Shown: positions 36,120-45,379 of the stretch, piece after piece
Position numbering within the stretch: the stretch's first letter is position 1
Layout: each line of letters starts with the position of its first letter
From: Paeniglutamicibacter terrestris
GTDB taxonomy: Bacteria > Actinomycetota > Actinomycetes > Actinomycetales > Micrococcaceae
Reading direction: 5' to 3'
Length of the DNA stretch: 64,000 nucleotides
Assembly: GCF_012271785.1 (NCBI RefSeq)
Contig: NZ_JAAWVT010000002.1
Coordinates: 248,001-312,000 of the forward strand
Translations under genes and position numbers: made by a program
Notes under the pieces: model-generated
What the model saw: the letters and a program-made list of their open reading frames with translations, nothing else
The model's database searches: none
Told to the model about the DNA's origin: nothing

Positions 36120-36547
36120 GATGACCCAAGTCTATGTCAGCCCCGGTCCACTGCCGGGCAGTCGTGGGGCAGCAGCGGTGGTGTTCCTGCGAGAGCGTGG
36201 CAACAGTGTCCCGAACACCACGTGGGTGGTCTTGCTTTGGCGGGAGCGGGTGTCAAAAAAACGTGTTGTCCACGGTAGCGTCTGAATCTGCCGTCGTCGG
36301 GATATCAATTGTCTGGTTTTGTCCCGTCACGGATCAAAGTTGTACGCACATCTGCTGGTACCCTGACGGTTTGTCTTGCAATTCGGGGAAGATGGAAGAA
36401 ATGTGAGTAGCTTCACATGTAGTATCAAAGCAATTCATGAGGAGAACTTCCCGCCGTTTGGCGATGGACGTACAAATCCTGAAAATGCCCGGAATTGGTC
36501 ACCACCGAAGATCAGGCATGACACTCGCACGTCGTGAAAGGAACACT
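36120..36547. other. 428-bp regulatory region before the ABC importer
   Basis: Divergent gap between hrpA and the binding protein gene. It holds the CRP-type site and a -10 box noted separately. I see no T-box or other known riboswitch pattern. The rest shows nothing assignable. Confidence 0.5.
36402..36417. promoter_or_regulatory. CRP/GlxR-family consensus site
   Basis: TGTGAGTAGCTTCACA is a perfect TGTGA-N6-TCACA palindrome, the CRP consensus also used by actinobacterial GlxR/Crp. A TAGTAT -10 box starts three bases later (36420-36425), so the site overlaps the -35 and would be expected to repress this promoter. Confidence 0.65.
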
Positions 36548-37555
36548 ATGAAACTCTTCAAGTCCGTACAGCTCGCAGCCGGGGTTGCAGCCACAGCTCT
36601 TCTGCTTTCCGCCTGCGGCGGATCGGGTGCCGAATCCCCTGCTTCATCCGGGGCGGCAAATGACGGTCCGGTCAAGATTGGCATCAATCAGTATGTGACA
36701 CACCCGTCGCTGGATGCCGTTGCCAAGGGCTTCAAGAAGGGTATGGCCGATGCTGGCTACACCGGCGACAAGATCTCCTACGACGAGCAGAACCCGCAGG
36801 GCGAAGCGGCAACCAACACCTCGATCGTGGGCAAGTTCGCCAGCGACAAGGACATTGACCTCGTGTTGGCCATTGCCACCCCGGCGGCGCAGGCAGCTGC
36901 CCAGACCATCACCGAGATCCCGGTACTCTTCTCCGCCGTCACCGATCCGGTAGATGCCAAGCTTGTCGCCAGTGCCGAGGCACCGGGTGCCAACGTCACC
37001 GGGACCTCGGATAAGAACCCGGTCAAGGAACAGTTGGAGCTGTTGACCAAGATCAAGCCGGACGCCAAGACCGTGGGCATCGTCTACTCTTCGGGTGAAG
37101 CCAACTCCGCCATCCAGGTCAAGTGGGCCAAGGAAGCCGCAGCCGAGCTGGGCCTGACCATCGAGGACAAGGCCATCTCGGCTTCCTCCGAGGTTCAGCA
37201 GGCGGCATCAAGCCTGAACGTGGACGCCTTCTACGTCCCGACCGACAACGCCGTCGTCTCGGCACTCGAGGGTTTGATCCAGGTTTCGCAGGACAAGAAG
37301 ATCCCGGTGATTTCCGCCGACGGATCGTCCGTCAAGCGCGGCGCCACGGCAACCTACGGGCTGAACTACGAGAAGCTCGGCGAGCAGACCGCAGCCATGG
37401 CCGTGAAGATCCTCAAGGGTGAAGCAACGCCCGCAACCATGCCGGTTGAGACCATCACTGAGGCCGAGCTTTACCTGAACACCGCGGCAGCAGAAAAGAT
37501 CGGCATGACATTCCCGGCCGACCTGCTCTCCGAAGCAGTCGAAACCTACAAGTAA
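36548..37555 (+). CDS. ABC transporter substrate-binding lipoprotein (TrpX/ABC_sub_bind family)
   Basis: A 335-residue lipoprotein with lipobox LSAC (Cys23). ATG at 36548 follows GAAAGGA; the in-frame ATG at 36437 adds a basic non-conserved stretch. Family features: KIGINQYVTHPSLDAVAKGF, LVLAIATPAAQAA, VTGTSDKNPVKEQLELL and VPTDNAVVSALEG. This group imports tryptophan, related aromatics or other small ligands, usually with a two-gene permease/ATPase partner, as here. Ligand is not determined by sequence. The upstream CRP-type site suggests carbon-linked control. Confidence 0.85.
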   Translation: MKLFKSVQLAAGVAATALLLSACGGSGAESPASSGAANDGPVKIGINQYVTHPSLDAVAKGFKKGMADAGYTGDKISYDEQNPQGEAATNTSIVGKFASDKDIDLVLAIATPAAQAAAQTITEIPVLFSAVTDPVDAKLVASAEAPGANVTGTSDKNPVKEQLELLTKIKPDAKTVGIVYSSGEANSAIQVKWAKEAAAELGLTIEDKAISASSEVQQAASSLNVDAFYVPTDNAVVSALEGLIQVSQDKKIPVISADGSSVKRGATATYGLNYEKLGEQTAAMAVKILKGEATPATMPVETITEAELYLNTAAAEKIGMTFPADLLSEAVETYK

Positions 37556-37647
37556 ACAGCGGGTCTTTTCCGCTCTTCGTTGGCCGGTCGGGCTAGCCCG
37601 ACCGGCCAACATCATTAACCCACACCTCACAACGCAAGGATCCACCC

Positions 37648-38571
37648 ATGATCACCGCGGTTGAACTCGGCCTGATCTACGCAATCATGGCCCTCGGGGT
37701 CTATTTGACCTTCCGCATTCTCGACTTCCCCGACCTGACGGTCGACGGAAGCTTCACCTCTGGCGCTGCCACCGCATCGATCCTGATCGTTAACGGCACT
37801 AACCCGCTCATCGCCACGCTGCTGGCCTTTGTTGTCGGCGCCGTGGCCGGGATTATCACCGGCCTGCTCCATACCAAGGGCAAGATTGACGGTCTGCTGG
37901 CCGGAATCCTGACCATGATCGCCCTGTATTCGATCAATCTGCGCATCATGGGCAAGGCCAATGTCTCGCTCCTGGGTGAAGACACCCTGATCTCGCCGCT
38001 ACGTGAAAACAAGCTGCTGGGCACCCCAACCTCTGTTGCCATCTTGTTCCTTGGCTGCCTCGTGGTGGTGGGCTTGATCGTCTGGTTCCTGCGCACCGAC
38101 GTTGGGCTGGCCATGCGCGCCACCGGCGACAACGAGGAAATGATTCGATCCTTCGGCGTGAGCACCGATAACCAGAAGATTCTGGGTCTGGCACTGTCCA
38201 ACGGTCTGGTGGCCTTCGCCGGCGCACTGATCGCCCAGTTCCAAGGCTTCGCCGACATCGGCATGGGAATCGGCGTGATCCTCATCGGACTGGCCTCGGT
38301 CATCGTGGGTCAGGCGATCTTCGGACAGCGATTCATCTGGATTGCCGCCCTCGCCGTGGTCCTGGGCTCGGTCATCTATCGACTGGTCATCCAGCTGGCC
38401 CTGAACGCCGGTTTGGAAGTGAACGACATGAAGCTGATCTCCGCAGTGCTGGTGGTCATCGCCCTGATCCTGCCCCAGTGGAAGGGCTTCTCGAAGTTCG
38501 CGAACCGGATTCGCATTCGTGGCAAGGCCACCACCAACCAGGAAATCAAGGAGGTGGGCATCGATGCTTGA
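37648..38571 (+). CDS. ABC transporter permease (BPD_transp_2 family)
   Basis: A 307-residue protein with about eight to nine spans, from LGLIYAIMALGVYLTFRILD to LVVIALILPQW. Conserved DFPDLTVDGSFTSGAA and MRATGDNEEMIRSFGVS (the cytoplasmic coupling loop) identify the partner permease of the ABC_sub_bind family. It sits 92 bp after the binding protein, with a GC-rich hairpin in the gap (CGGTCGGGCTAGCCCGACCG), and overlaps the ATPase gene by 8 bp. Confidence 0.88.
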   Translation: MITAVELGLIYAIMALGVYLTFRILDFPDLTVDGSFTSGAATASILIVNGTNPLIATLLAFVVGAVAGIITGLLHTKGKIDGLLAGILTMIALYSINLRIMGKANVSLLGEDTLISPLRENKLLGTPTSVAILFLGCLVVVGLIVWFLRTDVGLAMRATGDNEEMIRSFGVSTDNQKILGLALSNGLVAFAGALIAQFQGFADIGMGIGVILIGLASVIVGQAIFGQRFIWIAALAVVLGSVIYRLVIQLALNAGLEVNDMKLISAVLVVIALILPQWKGFSKFANRIRIRGKATTNQEIKEVGIDA

Positions 38572-39355
38572 GATCACTAACCTCAGCAAGACGTTCTTCC
38601 CCGGAACAGTTAATGAGCGCAAGGCCCTGCGCGATATCAACCTGAGACTGAACGACGGTGAATTTGTTACGGTCATCGGTTCCAACGGTGCCGGTAAATC
38701 CACGGTGTTGAACATGGTCGGCGGCAAGATGCGGCCCGACGCCGGTAGCGTGCGCATCGCCGGGAAAGATGTCACCAAGCTGGCGGATCACGCCCGCGCC
38801 AAATATATTGGCCGGGTCTTCCAGGATCCGATGGCAGGCACGGCGCCAAGTATGTCCATCGAGGAAAACATGTCGCTGGCTCTGGGTCGCGGCACCTTCC
38901 GCGGTTTGGCATCTGGGGTCACCAAGAACAAGCGTGAGCAGTTCGTTGAGGAACTCAAGTCCCTCGAACTTGGACTCGAAAACCGGCTCAAGGCCAAGGT
39001 AGGGCTGCTCTCCGGTGGTCAACGCCAGGCGCTGAGTTTGTTGATGGCCACGTTCTCCGGGCCCAAGATTCTGTTGCTTGATGAGCACACCGCTGCCCTT
39101 GATCCGCAGCGCGCGGCCCTGGTGGCCCGCTTGACTGAAGAGATCGTTCAACGTCATCAGCTGACCACGCTGATGGTCACACACAATATGGAACAGGCGC
39201 TGCGCCTGGGTAGCCGCCTGATCATGATGCACGATGGCCAGATCATTCTGGACTTGGACTCCGAGCAGAAGGCCAAGATGACGGTTCCCGACCTCCTGCA
39301 CGAGTTCGAGAAGATCAAGGGCGCTCAGCTCGATGATCGGACCATGCTGCAGTAG
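38564..39355 (+). CDS. ABC transporter ATP-binding protein
   Basis: A 263-residue ATPase. ATG at 38564 overlaps the permease end. Walker A is GSNGAGKST, signature LLSGGQRQALSLLMA, Walker B ILLLDEHTAALDP and switch His in VTHNMEQ. It powers the importer encoded by the two preceding genes. A strong terminator closes the operon. Confidence 0.9.
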   Translation: MLEITNLSKTFFPGTVNERKALRDINLRLNDGEFVTVIGSNGAGKSTVLNMVGGKMRPDAGSVRIAGKDVTKLADHARAKYIGRVFQDPMAGTAPSMSIEENMSLALGRGTFRGLASGVTKNKREQFVEELKSLELGLENRLKAKVGLLSGGQRQALSLLMATFSGPKILLLDEHTAALDPQRAALVARLTEEIVQRHQLTTLMVTHNMEQALRLGSRLIMMHDGQIILDLDSEQKAKMTVPDLLHEFEKIKGAQLDDRTMLQ

Positions 39356-39411
39356 TCTCCGAGTGATGTGTCCACGCACGTTGGGGGCATCGACGAAATA
39401 ACACCCTTGAG

Positions 39412-39476
39412 AAGCCGCGCTTCTCGCACCCCAGTTCCCCCTTTGAATGGGGGAGGCGAGGTGTGAGGCGCGGCTT
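39412..39476. terminator. bidirectional terminator with internal stem-loop
   Basis: AAGCCGCGC pairs with GCGCGGCTT, plus TCGCACC/GGTGTGA, followed by TTTTT. Inside its loop is CCCCTTTGAATGGGGGA, also found near atpE. It separates the ABC operon from convergent cls. Confidence 0.85.
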
Positions 39477-39532
39477 TTTGGTGCCCGGCTGCTGCTCGGT
39501 TACAGCTTGGCGCCCGCTTTGCGAACGCGTGA

Positions 39533-41041
39533 CTACTGCAGGGCGGAGGTCAGCCGCGCCAGATTATCCAGCACGGTGGAGCGTAGGGGTTGCTCCATCC
39601 ATTGCTCGAGGGTCAGCGGTCGGCTGAGTTCACGGTAGTGATCCTCGACCTCACGCATCTGCGCCACGAAGCCCGCATCACGCACCAGCATGGAGACCTC
39701 CATGTTCAATCCAAAGGAGCGCATGTCCATATTGCTCGAGCCGATTAGCGCCGTCTCGTCGTCGATGGTGAAGTGCTTGGCGTGCAAAATGTACGGCGCC
39801 GGGTAGAGGTAGATGTTCACTCCGGCGCGCAACAATTCCTCGTAGTAGGAACGCTGAGCGTGATAAACCAGCGCCTGATCACCGATCTCCGAGACAAAGA
39901 GATCCACCGGGATCCCGCGGGCCACCGCGGAGGTGATGGCGTACATCAGTGACTCATCGGGCACAAAATAGGGGGAGGTAATCACGATGCGTTTTTGTGC
40001 CGCGTGGATCAGGCCCAGGAAAAGCCGCAGGTTGTTCTCGCGCTCAAAACCTGGACCCGAGGGGACCACCTGGATGAGCATGGTCCCGGCCTCGGTGTTG
40101 TGGTCGATGAGCGCTTTGCTGATCCGGCCCAGATGCTCCCCGCTGGCCACCAGCTCGTCCCGACGCACACCGGCGCTGATGACCTCACCGGTTTCGGAAT
40201 ACCAATCGGAGATGAACACCGCATCGAGGGTTGCCACCGCCGGGCCGCGCAACTCCACCACCAGTTCCTGCCACTTCAGCCCGCGCTTGATGTTCTTGGG
40301 GACGTTGTAGTCGCGCGAAATCATGTTCAGTGATCCCATGTAGCCCACGGTGCCGTCAATGATCAGGATCTTGCGGTGGTTCCGCAGATCGGGTCGCTGG
40401 AACTTTCCTTCCAACGGTTTCAGTGGCAGCATCAAGGTCCAGCTCGCGCCCATGGTATCGAGGCGTGCCTTGGTGGCCGCGTAGTACTTTTTACCGCGTG
40501 ATGCCCAGTGATCAAGCATGACGTTGACGATCACACCACGGGCGATGGCGCGCTCCAAGGACTCGAAGAAGCCGTTGGTGGTCGCATCCGAGCTCAGAAT
40601 GTAGAACTGCACGTGAACGTAGTCGGTGGCGTTGTCCACCGCGGCTGACATCGCCTTGATGGTTTGCTCGTAGTCGCCGAGCAGCTGGCCCGAATTCCCT
40701 GCCAGCAGGGGCAGTCCGCCGTAGGTGGCGTTCATCTTCACCAGCGAGTTGAACCATGCGGGATTCTTCTCGTGGGTTTCCTCGTGGCGTTCCTCGGCCG
40801 TCACCTCGCGCATAAAGGCGTTGATCTCGCTTTGTACCTTGCGCCGTTTGCGCGGCAGCTTGGGGGAGCCGATGAGCAGGAAGGCGATGACCCCGAAATA
40901 GGGAATCAGGAAGATCGCCAGTAGCCACGCCATGCCCGAGGTGGGACGGCGGTTGCGCGGGACGATGATCACCGCCAGCACGCGGATGGTGAGATCGATG
41001 AGCAGAAGGGCGGTCGCCCACCACGAAGCACCTGAAAACAT
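39533..41041 (-). CDS. cls: cardiolipin synthase (phospholipase D family)
   Basis: A 502-residue protein with two N-terminal membrane spans (ALLLIDLTIRVLAVIIV and MAWLLAIFLIPYFGVIAFLLIG) followed by two PLD domains with HKD motifs HRKILIIDG and HAKHFTIDD. It joins two phosphatidylglycerols into cardiolipin at the membrane. It matches the Cls-I pattern. The actinobacterial CDP-alcohol-type synthase is unrelated, so a second enzyme may exist elsewhere. Confidence 0.9.
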   Translation of the reverse strand: MFSGASWWATALLLIDLTIRVLAVIIVPRNRRPTSGMAWLLAIFLIPYFGVIAFLLIGSPKLPRKRRKVQSEINAFMREVTAEERHEETHEKNPAWFNSLVKMNATYGGLPLLAGNSGQLLGDYEQTIKAMSAAVDNATDYVHVQFYILSSDATTNGFFESLERAIARGVIVNVMLDHWASRGKKYYAATKARLDTMGASWTLMLPLKPLEGKFQRPDLRNHRKILIIDGTVGYMGSLNMISRDYNVPKNIKRGLKWQELVVELRGPAVATLDAVFISDWYSETGEVISAGVRRDELVASGEHLGRISKALIDHNTEAGTMLIQVVPSGPGFERENNLRLFLGLIHAAQKRIVITSPYFVPDESLMYAITSAVARGIPVDLFVSEIGDQALVYHAQRSYYEELLRAGVNIYLYPAPYILHAKHFTIDDETALIGSSNMDMRSFGLNMEVSMLVRDAGFVAQMREVEDHYRELSRPLTLEQWMEQPLRSTVLDNLARLTSALQ

Positions 41042-41161
41042 GTTGACTACTTTCCCCGCGTACGATCAAACATCCTCACGTTACGCTACGGATGGCGCTG
41101 ATAAGCCTAAACCACAGGGATGGCGGAGTCGTGGTGGGCCCAGAGCTGGCTCCGCGCTGGC

Positions 41162-41187
41162 CACACTGACCGCTGGGTGCCAGTGTG
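41162..41187 (-). terminator. possible terminator after vanY-like gene
   Basis: CACACTG and CAGTGTG with a 12-nt loop, just past the stop of the carboxypeptidase gene on the minus strand. No T run, so weak. Confidence 0.35.
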
Positions 41188-41204
41188 AGGGCCGCGAAAG
41201 CGTG

Positions 41205-41792
41205 TCAGTCGATGCCGATCCATGTCCAGTGCCACGGTTCCTCGGCCACGGTCTGGCTAAAGCCAGAATCCTGCGCCCGTGCAAACATCCAGGTCAGGGC
41301 GGCGCCGTTGAGCGTCAGATCAACGCTGATCGCCATACCGTGTTCACTGGTACCTACCGCAGCCGCCGTACCACCTTCGCCCAGCAAGCCCAGGTCGCTG
41401 ACCAGTTCCTCTTGTTCGGCCAACGTCCGATACGCCGAATTGATCTTGACGTCGTGCCCCGCGGCCCGCAGTCCGGCGGCCAGCGCCGCGAATCCGGTGG
41501 CGGCATCGGGTGTCAGATACCGCTCCGGTGCCACCTGGACCAACTCTGAGGTGGGGATCCTGCCATTTCCATATTTTTCCCCCAGAGCCAGCACCTGCGC
41601 AGAAGTGCTCCCCGCCGTTTTCCCGGCGATCGTGTCAAAGCCGGCGGTAGTCATCTCGCCAGTGGTTGGCTTCAACGCGTAACCCAGACCAAGGAGTGAG
41701 ACCACAAAGACCAACACACCGGTGAGCACGATGCACAGGCGCAATGCTTTGTTCCGTGCTGAGCGTCCAACTTGTGAGGGAAATTTCATCAT
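41205..41792 (-). CDS. VanY-type D-alanyl-D-alanine carboxypeptidase
   Basis: About 195 residues from the ATG at 41792 (an adjacent ATG at 41789 is equally possible; the longer frame from 41831 is less likely, and no good binding site decides). One membrane anchor (LCIVLTGVLVFVVSLLGLGYAL), then a peptidase M15 domain: SAYRTLAEQEELV, GTSEHGMAISVDL (His and Asp seven residues apart as zinc ligands) and EPWHWTWIG (third His). It would trim the terminal D-Ala of peptidoglycan stem peptides outside the membrane. Alone this does not imply glycopeptide resistance; no vanHAX genes are nearby. Confidence 0.85.
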   Translation of the reverse strand: MMKFPSQVGRSARNKALRLCIVLTGVLVFVVSLLGLGYALKPTTGEMTTAGFDTIAGKTAGSTSAQVLALGEKYGNGRIPTSELVQVAPERYLTPDAATGFAALAAGLRAAGHDVKINSAYRTLAEQEELVSDLGLLGEGGTAAAVGTSEHGMAISVDLTLNGAALTWMFARAQDSGFSQTVAEEPWHWTWIGID

Positions 41793-42019
41793 GACATCAA
41801 GTCTTTGCCATTTTTGAGCCGCGCACATCAAGCCGCGGTCTCAAGGTGTGAAGCCAAGATCTGTACCGTGGGCCCAGAGGTGCGGTACCTAAGGGTGACT
41901 CACGAGGTGGGTGGGGCCGACTACCGTAGGAGTATGCACAATTGCGTCTTGTTAACCACGTCGAGGACGGCCCCGGCCATGGCTGGGCCTAGCGTCGAAG
42001 TGGGTCGGGTCTGGTCCTG

Positions 42020-43333
42020 ATGAGCAAAACGATGCCTGGTCGCGAGGTGACGCCGTACCCCATGCCCCGACGTCGGCGCTGGGGATGGCCCGCAGATGTC
42101 AGTCTGGCACTGGTGTACCTGATGGTGGCGGCACTCTGCCACGAGTACCTTTTTCACATGTCCTATGGTGGCTCCGGCTTTGGGGAGTACACCTACTACA
42201 TTCTTGCTGCGACGCTGGCCATCGGATGTGCGCGGGCACTTCCTACGCTGGCCGTGATTCTCGTGTGGGGCGGCACCGCGGCCCAGATGCTGGCCGGGGT
42301 GGACATCAACTTCGCCCAGATCGGCATGCTCTATGTGGTCGGAATGGTGGCACTGAATGGTTCCCGGGTGTGGGTCCTGCTGACCGGACTTTCGATCGCC
42401 TTAGGATCGGTGCTGGGCACGTATTACATCGTTGCTGTCGATTCGTGGATTTCGAATCCACTGTTCCGGGCCATGGAATCCAACGGATGGCCATCAAATA
42501 AGCAGGTGCTTGCCGTCTTCGCCGTCGTGATCTCGGTCATGACGCTGCCATGGCTCTTGGGTCTGCTCTTTCGGCTCTTCACCGGACGACAAAGCGCCGA
42601 ACGCAGCACGGTCAAGGCCAAGGCCGAAGCCGAGGGTGCCTTGGAGCTGGCTCGATTGCGGGCAGAAAACGCTGCGCTAGCCAGAGACGTGCACGACGTG
42701 GTGGGTCATTCGCTGGCAGTGATCATCGCCCAAGCCGATTCCATCCGATTTATTCCGGATGCCGATGTTGCACGTATCCGCGAAACCACCGGCACCATCG
42801 CCGATGCTGCACGTCGTTCCTTGGGCGAGGTGCGCCAGGTACTCAACCAAACAGCCGAATCTCAACCATTGGGCGGCTCACCAATGCCATCGGAGGCCCT
42901 GCAAACTGCACAGCTGGGATTGGTGCCGCCGAGCTTTTCGGACATCTCGGGGATCCTGCATGGCGTTCGGACCACCGGATACGTCGTCACCGAGGAGATG
43001 CTTGGGCAGAGCCTTCCGCTTCCCGCGCACATCCTTCCCGTGATCAGGCGCGTCATCCAAGAAATGCTGGCCAACGCGTTGCACCACGGTACCGAAAACA
43101 CGGATATTGGTGTTCGCCACTATTGGGGAGCGAGCAGCTATACCCTGAGCGTGACCAACGACTTCTGCAGCAATTTCGCCGAAACACGTGTGGGTACCGG
43201 AATCAGTGGCATGCGTGAGCGTTTGGCGTCGGTTGGCGGAACACTAAGTATTGATACCGACGACGGTGCTGGAGGAGTACCTGGTACCTTCACCATCGCC
43301 GCAACTTTTCCGCTGAATAAAGAATGGGTATGA
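42020..43333 (+). CDS. NarL-type sensor histidine kinase
   Basis: A 437-residue kinase. The N-terminal ~180 residues hold about five membrane spans and little extracytoplasmic sequence. A coiled linker (~195-220) leads to the HisKA_3 helix ARDVHDVVGHSLAVIIAQAD with phospho-acceptor His225, then the HATPase with EMLANALHHG (N box) and GTGISGMRERL (G box). It resembles the small-molecule or envelope-sensing kinases of actinobacteria. The response regulator gene follows with ATGA overlap, forming a complete two-component system. Signal and targets are unknown; neighbours are cell-wall genes, a weak hint. Confidence 0.9.
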   Translation: MSKTMPGREVTPYPMPRRRRWGWPADVSLALVYLMVAALCHEYLFHMSYGGSGFGEYTYYILAATLAIGCARALPTLAVILVWGGTAAQMLAGVDINFAQIGMLYVVGMVALNGSRVWVLLTGLSIALGSVLGTYYIVAVDSWISNPLFRAMESNGWPSNKQVLAVFAVVISVMTLPWLLGLLFRLFTGRQSAERSTVKAKAEAEGALELARLRAENAALARDVHDVVGHSLAVIIAQADSIRFIPDADVARIRETTGTIADAARRSLGEVRQVLNQTAESQPLGGSPMPSEALQTAQLGLVPPSFSDISGILHGVRTTGYVVTEEMLGQSLPLPAHILPVIRRVIQEMLANALHHGTENTDIGVRHYWGASSYTLSVTNDFCSNFAETRVGTGISGMRERLASVGGTLSIDTDDGAGGVPGTFTIAATFPLNKEWV

Positions 43334-44001
43334 CGTTGAACGAGAATATGATCCGCGTGGTGTTGGTCGATGACCAACAACTTTTTCGTTCCGGACTTGC
43401 CATCATCTTGGGCGCACAGCTTGATATGGAAGTGGTGGGCCAGGCGGCCGATGGCACCGAGGCGCTCCAGACCGTGGCCGCTACGCGTCCCGACGTGGTG
43501 CTGATGGATGTGCAAATGACGCCCATGGATGGTGTCGAAGCGACGCGGCGAATCTTTGAAACGGATTCGGCAAAGTTGGGCCGGGCTCCGAAGGTCATCA
43601 TGCTCACCACCTTCGACTGGGACAAGCACGCGGCCACCGCAGTGCGTCACGGGGCCAGTGGATTTATTCTCAAGGACAGCACTCCGGAGTTTGTCTGCGC
43701 GTCCATTCGCGCCGTGCATGCGGGAAGCTCCGTCATCGCCCCACAAAATCTTGCAGCCCTGCTGGAATCTGAGCCGGAACCGGCACGCGAAGTACCCGAG
43801 AATTTCGCCGCACTCACCGATCGCGAAACCGAAGTGTTTGCGGCCGTGGCACTCGGCCTAACAAATCAAGAGATCTCGGGCCGGTTGTTCCTGAGCGAAT
43901 CAACCGTCAAAACTCATATTGGTGCCATCCTGCGCAAGCTTGAGCTGAGGGATCGGGTGCAGATCGTGGTGTATTCCTACGAGAACGGGATTGGCAGATA
44001 G
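43330..44001 (+). CDS. NarL/FixJ-family response regulator
   Basis: A 223-residue regulator: receiver with Asp60 (VVLMDVQMTP), conserved Thr in LTTFD and Lys in FILKDSTP; then the LuxR-type helix-turn-helix LTDRETEVFAAVALGLTNQEI and STVKTHIGAILRKLELRDRVQ. ATG at 43330 overlaps the kinase stop codon, which makes it preferable to the ATG at 43324. Both genes should be co-translated. Confidence 0.92.
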   Translation: MTLNENMIRVVLVDDQQLFRSGLAIILGAQLDMEVVGQAADGTEALQTVAATRPDVVLMDVQMTPMDGVEATRRIFETDSAKLGRAPKVIMLTTFDWDKHAATAVRHGASGFILKDSTPEFVCASIRAVHAGSSVIAPQNLAALLESEPEPAREVPENFAALTDRETEVFAAVALGLTNQEISGRLFLSESTVKTHIGAILRKLELRDRVQIVVYSYENGIGR

Positions 44002-44368
44002 TCCTGTTCACATCGGCACTGGGGGAAGTGTAGTGCGGATCACCTAGCGCCGATGCGGCCTCTTGGGCCCAATGGCTGTATTGTTCATGGAAGCCAATGC
44101 CCCTTTTCTCAAAGGAGCGGCGGTTAGGCCCCCGTGGAGATTCGCCGTCACCACGGGGGCTGTCTTATTTTTCCGGTACCCCTGGTCTGATGATTTCACT
44201 CGAATCGGGACGCTCCGATGGTGTGTGTGCGGTTGCGCTAGTTGGCATTAAAATGCGCCAGCCAATGTCCGTGAAACCTCGCCCGCCAAGAGGCACTAAT
44301 AGAATTCCAGGTTCCCCTGCCGCAACAGGGTCTGCCAGCTCAACAGGGTCGCACCGGTCTGCTCTCAG
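44002..44368. other. 367-bp gap between the response regulator and mtgA-like gene
   Basis: Contains a clear terminator (44128-44160). Short reading frames are present but none looks protein-like. Nothing else assignable. Confidence 0.5.
44128..44160 (+). terminator. terminator downstream of the two-component genes
   Basis: GCCCCCGTGG and CCACGGGGGC form a perfect 10-bp stem with a 13-nt loop, followed by TGTCTTATTTTT. Confidence 0.8.
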
Positions 44369-45379
44369 CTACAGGTCTTTGGTGATCTTCATCGACTGCG
44401 AGTCGAACTCGACACCTTGTTCCCGCAGCAAGTCCACCACGTCTTCCGGATAACTGGTGCAGGCCACGTTGTGCGCGGAAGCTCCGGGCAGCCGCTCATC
44501 GGCATAGTCCGAGGCACTGTCAGAAATTCCGATGGTGCCAACGGCCGATTTCCAGCCACCCATACCGGCAATTTGTCGCGGAACGTGGACATTTGCCGCC
44601 CCGTTGACCAGATTCCACGCGCCAGGATGAGCCCTTGAATCCAGAAGTATTCCGCCACCCGGCGCACGCTCCACCTTGCTAGGTAGCGGTAACACTCCCA
44701 TCAATTGGGCTGCTTGGTACTCATTCATGAAATATGGGGGAGTGCCGAAGTAGTACCAGGACGCAGCACAGATCCCATACAGGCGAGGGCCAAATTGCGC
44801 GTAGTTCAGGTAAAGCTCCATGATCCGTTGATCCGAAAGCGTCAGGCTGTACTGCGTGGCCAACACGGCCTCCAGACCCTTACGGAAGCCACTTTGGCCG
44901 GGCCAGAGAAAGATGTTTTTGACCAGCTGCTGTGGGATCGTGGACCCGCTGGGGTCTTCACCACCATCTATGTGCGCAACCGCACGGGCCCTGAACTCGG
45001 TGAAGCTGAACGCCCCCATGCGGGATCCGAGGTCTTCATCTTCATGCGCGATGGTGGCAGCGATCATGTATCGGCTGATGTGATCGAGGGAGACAAACTG
45101 ATAAGCGATGGGCCCGCTCTGGTTCTGCAGCATGAACGAGGTACGGGTCGGTGTGAACCAGATGAAGGAGACGGCCACAAGCTCGGTGATCACCAACATA
45201 GCGATCAGCGTCTTGAACGTAGTGGCAACAAGTCTGGCAACGGGGTGTCTACGCCGCGGTTCGGGCTCCGGTTCTGGAAGTAAAAGTGCCGTCCGTTCCG
45301 GGTCCCAGGGCTGCGTCTGGGTCTGGTGTATCAACAGATCGGCCACGGGCTGCGAGGCGTCGTTTTCCGATGCGCGCAT
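44369..45379 (-). CDS. mtgA: monofunctional biosynthetic peptidoglycan transglycosylase
   Basis: A 336-residue protein from the ATG at 45379 (GGGAG upstream); a TTG at 45445 is a weaker option. Polar N-terminus with PEPEPEPRRR, one membrane span (LIAMLVITELVAVSFIWF), then a GT51 domain: catalytic Glu in ATIAHEDEDLG, GSTIPQQLVKNIFL (usually ST-x-TQQ), and QRIMELYLNYAQFG with the second Glu. No transpeptidase domain. It polymerises lipid II glycans. The last ~70 residues after the GT domain are not recognised. The ED-x-x-F block ends in L-G instead of F, a small deviation. Confidence 0.85.
   Translation of the reverse strand: MRASENDASQPVADLLIHQTQTQPWDPERTALLLPEPEPEPRRRHPVARLVATTFKTLIAMLVITELVAVSFIWFTPTRTSFMLQNQSGPIAYQFVSLDHISRYMIAATIAHEDEDLGSRMGAFSFTEFRARAVAHIDGGEDPSGSTIPQQLVKNIFLWPGQSGFRKGLEAVLATQYSLTLSDQRIMELYLNYAQFGPRLYGICAASWYYFGTPPYFMNEYQAAQLMGVLPLPSKVERAPGGGILLDSRAHPGAWNLVNGAANVHVPRQIAGMGGWKSAVGTIGISDSASDYADERLPGASAHNVACTSYPEDVVDLLREQGVEFDSQSMKITKDL

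Noticed and set aside
36120-36547. T-box or tryptophan leader before the TrpX-like importer
   Set aside because: No T-box sequence, specifier hairpin or Trp-rich leader peptide is seen.
41205-44001. Glycopeptide-resistance (van) cluster from vanY-like plus two-component genes
   Set aside because: No vanH, vanA or vanX; the kinase is NarL-type, not VanS-type.
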